From: Auxenochlorella pyrenoidosa
Lineage: Eukaryota; Chlorophyta; Trebouxiophyceae; Chlorellales; Chlorellaceae
Direction: 5' to 3'
Assembly (NCBI GenBank): GCA_001430745.1
Contig: KQ481977.1
Span: 515,467-529,299, forward strand
Length of the DNA: 13,833 nt
Position numbers and translations under genes: made by a program. The stretch's first letter is position 1. Each line of letters opens with the position of its first letter. Below are positions 1 through 8,262 of this stretch, piece by piece. The notes beneath the pieces were generated by a model, which was not told where the DNA came from, did no database searches, and saw nothing but the letters and a program-made list of their open reading frames with translations.

Positions 1-26
1 AAAATAAAAAAAAATGGCAGGCGCAC

Positions 27-1261
27 CGCCCATGAGGCGCATGCGCGGCGCCAGCGCCTCCTCCAGCGCCTCGACAAACTGCGCGCCCTCCACGTCCCGC
101 AGCAGCTGCAGCTGCAGCGCCTTGACGCAGCCGCCGTCCACCAGCGCCTGGCAGTAGTCGTCGTCGCTCTCAAAGAAGCCGCCCCTGCAGGCGAGGCAGC
201 ACAACACCTGTGGCCTTTGGGCCTGGTGCAAGCCTTCGGGCGACAAGTTGTAAGACCAGACTGGACTACCCGAGGCAGGGCGCCTTGCGCCGGGGGGGGG
301 GCTCGTGGGCAGCCGCGCCTGCCTGCCTGGCGGCAGCAGGCGCCGGGCACGCCTGCCCTCAGCCGGCTGCCCTGCTGCCCAGGCCGGGCGCTGCATCCCT
401 TCCCCACGTGCGCGCCACCCAGCATGACGCCCTCAAGCCCTCGCAGGCAGCCAGGCAGGCCCAGCAGGCAGGGGGGCTTGCCTGTTGCGCACGCCCAGCT
501 CGCGCGCCATCTTCTCCGCCTCCACATACAGCACCACGGCATAGACCTTGACGCCGATGAAGGCGACCTGCAGGGCACAGCGCCCAGCGGGGTGGGAGCG
601 GGCAGATGCGGGCAGGGTATGTGGGGTGGGGGTGGTGCTGTTGTGCGTGTGTGTTTGAGGGGCAAGGGGGCTGTTCAGGGGCCGCGGCATGTGGTGCGCC
701 TGGCCAGGCAGCTGGGGGCAGAAGCAGGGTCGTCTGTGCACCCAACGAAATCCCTGTGCTCATGCATTGGATTCGCCAACGGAATACCAAGCCTGCCATC
801 CTTGCGCGGTAGTCCTGCCTAGACCCAGCCAGAGTGCCCCGTTGCCTGCCGCGGCACCGCCAATGCCCGCCCACCTTCTTGCTGCGGCAGCCGCCGCCCA
901 CGCAGCGCATCTCGTCACCCAGCCACAGCTTCTGGACCAGCGGGAACTCCACGCCCGAAGCGGCCTCCTTGTAAGTCAGCACAGCGCGGGTGGCAGGGGC
1001 GGCAGCGCGGCGCTGTGGCCGCGCCGCTGCCGCCGCCTGCCGCCGAGCCGCCGGGACAGCGAGCGGCGCGGCATTGCCCAAGAAGGCAGGCGTCAGAGCT
1101 GCATTGGCCTGCACGAGAGCAGGGGTGGAGGAAGGGGGAAGCGAGGGAGCGCTGAAAGGGGAACGCAATGGACGCGCGAGGCAGCGCCTGCAGCCGGCGC
1201 GCGAGGCGGAGGAGATGGTGGATGCGCAGCGCGCGATCGCACCCTGGGCAACCGATCTCAT
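27..1261 (-). CDS. Chalcone-isomerase-fold protein, probably plastid fatty-acid-binding type (3' end missing)
   Basis: Exons on the minus strand are 1261-875, 567-482 and 184-27; the gene continues past the left edge. The ATG at 1261-1259 opens a 129-codon exon. Its first ~90 residues are rich in Ala, Arg and Ser and poor in acidic residues, as in a plastid transit peptide. The conserved core starts near LTYKEAASGVEFP (residues 95-107), then GDEMRC, and across intron 1 continues as KVAFIGVKVYAVVLYVEAE, the characteristic CHI-fold strand. Arg126 and Tyr138 sit where fatty-acid-binding members of the family have an Arg and a Tyr binding the carboxylate; I have not aligned this. Exon 3 gives FFESDDDYCQALVDGG and a helix. 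Intron phases agree (0, then 2). Known family: CHI, CHI-like and FAP proteins. The plastid signal favours FAP, which acts in fatty acid metabolism in the stroma. True chalcone isomerase activity is unlikely but not excluded. It is divergent from the gene on its right. Confidence 0.8.
185..481 (-). other. GC-AG intron (intron 2 of the CHI-fold gene)
   Basis: The donor reads AACAG|GCAAGC and the acceptor reads CTGCAG|GGGC on the minus strand. The GC donor is forced by phase. Exon 2 must end with two bases of a codon (AG) that join G to make Arg. The nearby GT donor (GGC|GTGCGC) would shift exon 3 into an early stop. The intron also holds AGGC/GGCA-rich low-complexity sequence around 444-476. 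Confidence 0.7.
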
Positions 1262-1473
1262 AGGATCGGGACTTTGAGACCAAAGGGACGAGAATGCGGC
1301 GCAGCAGCGCAGAGGAGTCGCACCTTTGTCCGCAGACCGGTGGCAGGCGCAGCGGGTAGAATGCAGGACCTGCACAAACGTGGAGGCAGGTGATTGTCAG
1401 GTGCAGGCTGCCACAGACTCCAATGCGCCTGACTGCTGTAGCTGGCAGGTCTCACCTTGCTTGGGCGAGGGCC
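1262..1473. promoter_or_regulatory. Divergent promoter region between CHI-fold gene and gene 2
   Basis: This gap lies between the minus-strand ATG at 1261 and the earliest proposed plus-strand ATG at 1474; it reaches 1618 if gene 2 starts at 1619. I see no convincing TATA box. A perfect 6-bp inverted repeat, CCGATC (1252-1257) and GATCGG (1264-1269), brackets the CHI-fold start codon. A GCGATCGC octamer lies at 1233-1240, just inside the CHI-fold coding exon. Shared control of the two genes is inference from layout only. Confidence 0.4.
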
Positions 1474-3618
1474 ATGGCGGCGATGCTGGGCCTCAGTGGA
1501 ATGCAGTAGGACGTAGATCGCCGATGCAGCCCTCAGCGCCCCTTTCTGCAGAGCTGGTGTCTGCTGCGATCGTGCTGAGGCAAGGTTTCTCTGTTCTGTC
1601 CCTTGCGGCGGCCTCTGTATGCATTTACGACACTTACGCATACGCACCGGGCCACAAGCCTCCCGTCCACCGGCTCCGCACACCTCGACACCGGCGGCGG
1701 TGCGCAAGGGGAGAATGCGGCTGCCCGCGCCCAATCTGGCGGGCCACAAGAATGCCTACGCAAGGTGGGCAAGGGCGGCGAGTCCTTCCGACAAATGTTC
1801 TGCGGTGTCGGACAGCAATGTTGGCATGCCGCTGCCGGTCAAACCGCGCGATCCGGTCTGCTGCAGGCCTGGTGTGCTTGACGGCAACTTCGCAGAGGAG
1901 CTGCTGGCGTCTGATGCCAAGGGCCGGCCCGGCTTTGTGCTAGACCGTGGCGGTGCTTTTGACGGCACCAGCACGGCCAAGGCCACCTTCACTGCCCAGG
2001 GTGCGATGCTCAGTACAGCAGCACACATGCTGCAGGCTGTTGCTGGTCAGGCAGCGGCTGCTTAGGGTCGATGTTAGGATGGCGCGCTTCCTGCGTAGCA
2101 GCAGCATGGTCACATGAGTATGTCGGGCTCCTGCCTGCGAAGCACTTTCTTCATATTATCCAATCCTGCTTGGGTCACTCGGGCCTGGGCCTGCAGGCAA
2201 GAGCGGCCCAGAGCTGGCGGCGGCGGCGCGGCGCGAGGACATCGCGCTCAAGTATGTCAAGTATGGTGCGTTGGGTGACAGGTCGGCAGGGCGAGAGGGA
2301 GAGTGGGCATGGAACCTGCAATGTGGCATCGCACCTCTCCATGCGTACATCCTACCCCTCACAGTGCACCTCTCATGTGCCACGCATTCCCTGGCTGCAC
2401 CCAGGCAAGAGCACCGTGCTGCCGGACGATAAGACGGGCTTCTGGGCCTCCACCACGCAGCTGGCCTACGGTGAATGCCATGGCGTTGACTGCGGAGCCG
2501 GGGCAAACGGGTGCCCAAGGATTGCCCATTCGCCCGCTCAACGGCGCTGCGCAGAAGCGCTCTGTGCGCTGTGTGATGCTGTTGCCACCGGCTTGCGTCT
2601 GCGAAACCCGGCTCTCACGAGCGGCACACTCGCTCCCTCCCCTGCCCCGTGCTTGAGAGGGAGCAGGGCGCGCACAGGCTGCTTCCGCGCCTGCTGCCGA
2701 CTGCGAGCGGCCCGCCAGCTGCCCCACGCGGGTGCAGGACTGCCTGTGGGGGGCCAGCAAGTTTGAGAACCGCAAGGTGAGGGGGGAGGGCTGGCAAGGG
2801 CGAGGGGCCGCAGAGGCGCGGGGGGAAGCCAGGCCGCACTTTGTGGGCCGCGCTGCGTCCACAAAGCAGCAGCGGCGCGCGCCTGGCACGAGAGGCCCGC
2901 TTGGCCGCTGGCGCAGGTGCCCGTGAGCGCACACGCCTACTCCCTCAGCGCCCAGCGGCGGCGGCAGCTGGAGGCGGAGCAGGCGGCCAGCCCGTACAGC
3001 ACGGTGGAGAAGGTGGGCGGGCGCTGCTGGGGCGGGCAGGGCGCTGGAGGGGCGGGCAACGCGCCGGCGGGGGACGCGCTCCGAAATTCAAACTCTGGGT
3101 TGCTTCCATGTTCGCGAGCGCATGGCAGGCGCATGGAGCAGGGCGTGAAATAAAAGCCCTGTTCTTCCTCCCCTCACCCACCAGGACTGCCTGGCTGCCG
3201 CAGCGCTGGACGAGGCGGCGCGCCTTGCTGCCAAGCCGGCCATGGCCCGCCCGCACGACCCCAAGGGAGAAGAGTGAGCCATGGAGGGGTCAGGGCAAAA
3301 TGGAAAGCTCTGACGCAGGGTTGGCTGCATGGCTGGACGTTTGCCATGTTTGGGGCCTCCGGCTCGGAGGATCACAGCACAAGCTACTGCTGCCTGGCGA
3401 CACCTGTCACGAGCTGCTGGGCCGTGCTTGCAACCGCCCTGCATAGCCCTGTGCTAGTTCGGCCTCCCCTCGCCGGCTGGGCCCGACCGAAATCGCCCAG
3501 CGCGGTGCCGCCACGCAGGGCGCAGACGGGGCGCAAGGCCAGCGGCGACTTTGTGCGGCTGTTTGACAAGGACTGGGTGCGCATCGGGCTGCGCAAGGGC
3601 GGCCCGGCCAGGGGCTGA
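1474..3618 (+). CDS. Unrecognised multi-exon gene, probable plastid-targeted protein (~263 aa)
   Basis: The proposed exons are 1474-1495 (tentative), 1659-1764, 1867-2000, 2197-2265, 2405-2470, 2667-2776 (start uncertain), 2917-3012, 3185-3273 and 3519-3618. Reading frames and phases agree through all joins. The N-terminus (MAAMLGL, then Ser/Pro/Ala/Arg-rich sequence) resembles a transit peptide. The mature part reads PGVLDGNFAEELLASDAKG, ATFTAQGKSGPELAAAARR, KYVKYGKSTVLPDDKTGFW, ASTTQLAYG, SCPTRVQDCLWGASKFENRK, a helical stretch SLSAQRRRQLEAEQAASPY and DFVRLFDKDWVRIGLRKGG before TGA. I see no transmembrane segment and do not recognise the family. The weakest join is between 2470 and 2667, where the acceptor lacks a pyrimidine tract. 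An alternative is a donor at 2511 joined to 2719. If the strong donor at 3274 (GA|GTGAGC) is unused, translation stops at 3277. A start at 1619 without the first exon is also possible. Confidence 0.6.
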
Positions 3619-4055
3619 GCGCGACCGGCTGCCTGGCAGCCACGCGGCTGTGGGCGCGCCTGGGCGGGCTGCAGTCAACGCGCCAGAGCTGGTTCTCCCT
3701 GGCGCGGAGAGAAAGCGGCAGCTCCACACAGCAGGACTTCGTATGACTGGGATCCCCAGCACAGCTTCAGTGATGACTGCCACATGGGCGCAATCGGCAG
3801 GGCAGGGAGGCGGCGGGTTGCATGGTGCAGCGACAGCAGCCTCCCCGGGCCTTTGAGACCTGCGTTTGCATCCGGTGTTGCAAGCTGCTCGTGTTGTAAG
3901 GAGCAGCAGAGATTGTCAAGGGGCGGCAGTCTGGTGGAAAAGAGTTCGGGTCGGTGCGCAGGTCAACAGCAGGCAGCACTGGTGGTCACACGTTGCACGT
4001 GCTGCTGCCAGAGGTGTATGCGATGTGGCGCAGCACCAGCAGCGGGCGGCCCACG
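3619..4055. other. Convergent intergenic region (two 3' UTRs)
   Basis: These 437 bp separate the stop of gene 2 from the stop of BLI on the opposite strand. I find no exon-like sequence with supporting splice sites. The region should hold both 3' UTRs and polyadenylation sites. Confidence 0.5.
3895..3899 (+). terminator. Candidate TGTAA polyadenylation signal of gene 2
   Basis: TGTAA is the usual polyadenylation signal of many chlorophyte green algae. This copy lies 277 bp after the proposed stop at 3618, in the correct orientation. A pentamer can occur by chance, so the call is weak. I found no matching TTACA for the opposing BLI gene here. Confidence 0.25.
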
Positions 4056-4699
4056 TCAGGCCCGCGTGGCGACGACCGCGCCCGGCGGCTGGCCCTGCTG
4101 CTGCGCCTGCTGGGCCAGCACCTCGAGCTTGCGCTGCTGCGCCGCCAGCTTTTGCTCCATCAGGGCCGCTGCCCGCCGCTCGCTCTCCACCTCATCCTGC
4201 AGAAAGGGAGGGGAGGTCGGCGGGCAGGGTGGGGTGCGTGTAAGGCGGCATCAGCAAGTGAATGGGGGACGTGCGCCCCCCCCCCCCCGGGGCGCTCCGA
4301 GCATACGTGGCTTGACTGGCTGGCCGGTTGGACACGCCGTGGCTGTGGCGTGCTGCCGGGTCCCGCTGGGGTGGTGCCGGCCAGGCGCAGTGCACCGCTG
4401 TGCATAGTGGCAGGCGTGCAGGCCTGCCGATGGCTGAGCCTCTCTGAACACCATGTTAAACAGTGCTTGGAGGTCCCACCCAGGAGCCGCCCACCTGCTT
4501 GGCATTGAGCGCCGCCAGCAGCTGCCGCTTCTCCTGCTCCAGCGCATCCAGCAGCAGGTGGATGCTGCTGGTCAACTGCAGCACGGGCTGGCCGTTGACC
4601 ACGCCGCTGACCGAGCCGTCGGACGTGGGTGCTGCGTACAGCGCCGCAGGCAGCAGCGCAGCGAGCTCAGGCGGCAGGGCGCCCGGCCCCTGCTCGCCC

Positions 4700-4744
<45 letters not shown>

Positions 4745-7700
4745 GCGGCGGTGCTCGATGCCGCCGCCTCCTGCAGCGCCTGCGCACTGATAACGGCCGA
4801 AACGGCGGGGCCAGACGGCGCCTGGGTAACGCCAGCCGCTGTCGGCTCGCCCACTTCCCCTGCGCCGTCGCTGCCGCCTGCCTGTGCTGCTGCTCGTCCC
4901 GCGAGCCCTGCACCGGCATTCCCTGCTGCTGCTGCTGCTGCGTCCTCTGCAGCCCTGAGCCGCTGCTGCAACTCCGCATTCTGCCGCTGCACCAGCTGCA
5001 CCTCGGCTTGCAGCCTGGCCAGCTCGGCAGCATGCTGGCGCTGCGCCTCCCGCAGCTCTTGCTCGGCAGCCACGGCAGCGGCCGCGGCAGCGCTGCCGGC
5101 ATCGGCGCCGCCTTTGCTGCCACCTGCGCCATCCGCCTGCTGCTGCTGCGGCGCCGCCGCCTCCGTCTGCTGCGCCGCCGCCAGCTGCTGCTGCGCGCGC
5201 TTCAGCTGGTGCCGTGCCTCGGCGCTCTCCTCTCGCAGCCGGTGCACCTCGTCTAGAAGGTTCCCTCGCTCCCTGCTCACAGCCTCCAGCTGCGCCTGCG
5301 AGGGTCAATCACAAAAAGTAACAGCTCAACTGCCTCTTGATCACGGAATGTGGCGAGGCAGGCAGGCAGGCAGGCGGACGGTTGGGCGACGAGGCAGGCG
5401 GCGGGCGAGAGCCAGCGAGGCAGGCAGGCAGGCGGGCAGCAAGTCTGGACACCTTGCACAGGCAGGCGCCGCGGCCCGATGCCAGCCTGCTCCTTGTTAG
5501 CCCGCCAGCTGGGCCCACAGGGACAGGCAGGCAACCAGGCCGATAGGCAGCAACCGCCAGCTCCCTCCCCTGGCCCGGCCTGCCCCCTGGGCCGGGCGCA
5601 CCGGGCGCCGGCGACGCCGCCACCTCGCCTGCACGGCAGGCGCGCCGAGCCGGGGCCCCAAGCCCGCTCACAGCGACACCTCATGTGAACAGCAGGCCCC
5701 CACCTGCATGGCGCGCGCCACCTCGGTCGCGCCGCTGGCCTCGCTGCGGTCCCGCAGGTGGCTGCTCTTCAGCCGCAGCACCTGCTCCTCTAGCGCCACC
5801 ACCTCGGCAGCCAGGGCCTGCAGGAGGGGGGGGGGGGTTGAGGGGGTGAGGGCGCCAGTGTGGGGTGTTGCTGGTGCAAAGGATGGTCCTTCAGCGCCAC
5901 CACCTTGGCGGCCAGGGCCTGCGGCGGGGCGGCGGGGCGTGCGCAGCGTGAGGTGTTGCACATGCAATGGGTGATCCTCCTGGGCCCGCTTGTTGAAGGG
6001 TTCGTTTTCTCTCTGGCGGTGTTGTGTGGTCCCACGAGAGCAGGAGGGACTGCGACGGGGGGGCCGGCCGGCCGGCCAGCAAAATGAGCTGGTTGGGACC
6101 TGCAGCTCCCCTCACCTTGGAGCGCTCCTGTATCTCCTGGGCAGACAGCTTGTAAGCGTCGCGCTCCGCGTTGGCGGCGTCCACGGCCGCAACCTGCGCG
6201 CAGACGGGCAGGGGAGGGGAGGTGGGTGGCGGGCCGAGCGCCGGCTTGCGCTGGCCTCAGCGTGGCAGCACCATCCGAAGCTCAGGCGGCCTGCCAGCGG
6301 GCATGCACGCGCATGGCTGCGCCGTGTTGGCACCCCATGGCACGACCGGCGTGTGCTGCGTCGAGCGACATGCACGCAGGGCGTGGCATGCGCAGCGTGG
6401 GCGGCTCGCCCACCTGGCCCGCAACGTGCGCCTGCAGCTCCTCCACTTGCCGCCGCAGGCTCTGCACCTCTGCGCCCTGCAGGTGGTCGAAAGCGGGCAA
6501 GGAGCAGGCGCGACAGTGGGCGCGGGTCGAGCAAGGCGTGGACAGGGCGGCCACGGCTCTCGTGCACGGCAGGTTGCACGCCAGCAGATGCTGGCGCACC
6601 GTGAGAAACTAGTCTACAGGGCGTGCGGGCAGCCGGCAGCAGCCCAGCGCGCGCGCAGCCAAATGGCAAGCACCACTGCAATGCCGCTGCTACGTCCAGA
6701 CCATGGCACACGGCGCCACCAGGACCAACGGCTATCGCCACGGATTGCACCATCCCGTATGCTTTGTTCGAAGCTGCCGACCAGGCGGCCATGGCAGCGC
6801 AGCACCTAGCTGCGGGCCAGGCGGCCATGGCAGTACAGCACCCACCTGCTCGTTGTACCGCCGCATCACCGCCTCGTTCTCCTCTGCCAGGTTCAGTGCC
6901 AGCTTGGACTGGTGCTCCACCGCCCGCTGCAGGGCAGCCCAGGGGCGGGGGACGAGGTGGGCAGGGCGCGCGAGGGGCACACAGCGGGGCGCAGTCAGCT
7001 TGGCCTGGTGCTCCATCGCCTGCTGCGGGGCAGCCCCGGAGCAGTGCGGTACGGCTGAGGCAGGGCGGGCACCACTCACGCTGCTGCACCGCAGGCAGCG
7101 GCTGCGGCCACACAGCTGCGGCGCCTCGGCGCTGCGCCCGGGCTGCCAGCAAGCCGCAGACCCCGCAGGCCCGAGGGCTGCGTGCGCCCCGCGGCAGCCG
7201 AGTGTTCACTGCTTCTCATTGCTGTGCGTGCCCGGTGGGCTGCGCCCCCCTGTCGCACCGACGCCCAACCTGCCTGGGTGCACTCCACCGCACGAAGGAG
7301 CACCCAGGGCACCCAAGGCACCAAGGCGCCCAGCAGGTCACGGGGCCAAAGGCAGCCACGATGCAGAGGGCATGCAGCTGCGTACCTGCAGCATGAACTT
7401 CTCTTCTGTCAGCTCGTCGATGTGCTGTTGCAGCGCCTTGAACTCCTGGGCCCTGCGTAGGGGGAAGGGGGAGGGGAAGAGTGGGTGTCTGTGTGTGTGT
7501 GTGTGTGTTTGTGGTGGGGGTTGGTGGGGGGAGGGGGGCGGGGGAGGGGGGAGAAGCGGGGGCGGCAGGCGGCCCATGAACAGGCGGGGGGACGGCTGGC
7601 GGCTCTTGACCAGCCAATGCGGGGGCACAGCTGGGGCCGGGGGCCAACTGCTCCGGCGGCCCCAGTGCCGCAAGCGTGCAGGCACAGCAGTGCCCCACAG

Positions 7701-8231
7701 AACCCTCAGCAGGTTCAGCCCGCTGGGCCACCCCTGCATTTCTCGAGCAGCAGCCCCGGGAAAGGTGGGCGGAACACCCCACCAGCCTGCCAACTAGACG
7801 CGATGCACCAGGCGCCGGCGAGCCTGGCATGCACGGGGTTACTCACCGCGAGGCTGACGCCCCAAACTTGCTGCTGCTGTTACTGGCAGGCAGGCCTGCT
7901 GCTGCGCCCGCTGCGCCCGCCGTCCGGTCTGGCAAAAGCGAGGATGCCGCCGAAGCTGCATCGCTGGCTTGCCGCGAATGCCGCGGCGTCGTGCCAGCCG
8001 TGCCGCCGCCGCCCGCGCTGCCGGCGCTGGGCGCAGGCTGGGCAGCTGCCGCGAGCCCCGCCGCCACAGCAGGGTCGCCATTGGCAGCTGCTGGCGTGGC
8101 CGCCGGCAAGGCGACTCCGTTGCCTGCCGGCAGCGACGCGCCTGCCGCTGCTGTGTGGTCCCCCAGGCTGCTGACGCTCAGGCTGGGGCTGTGCCCCGGA
8201 CGGGCTGCTGCTGTGGATGATGCAAAGCCCA

Positions 8232-8262
<31 letters not shown>

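Noticed and set aside
1233..1240. GCGATCGC octamer, like the cyanobacterial HIP1 repeat
   Set aside because: I see this perfect octamer only once, and the window is clearly eukaryotic with spliced genes, so cyanobacterial origin is not supported.
4453..5256. Long plus-strand open frame, leucine-rich, opposite BLI exon 8
   Set aside because: It is the antisense shadow of CAG/Gln- and Ala-rich codons; the Leu runs come from CTG repeats. The minus strand has coiled-coil sense, splice sites and homology.
5893..5922. A separate micro-exon from the copied exon 7 start
   Set aside because: The only donor inside is AAG|GTGGTG after 12 bases. The real exon has the same internal GTGGTG-like context and there is no matching block in BLI.
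6703..7797. 364-codon plus-strand open frame across several BLI introns
   Set aside because: It crosses GT repeats, G-runs and duplicated segments and shows no domain. It is open only because stops are rare in GC-rich DNA.
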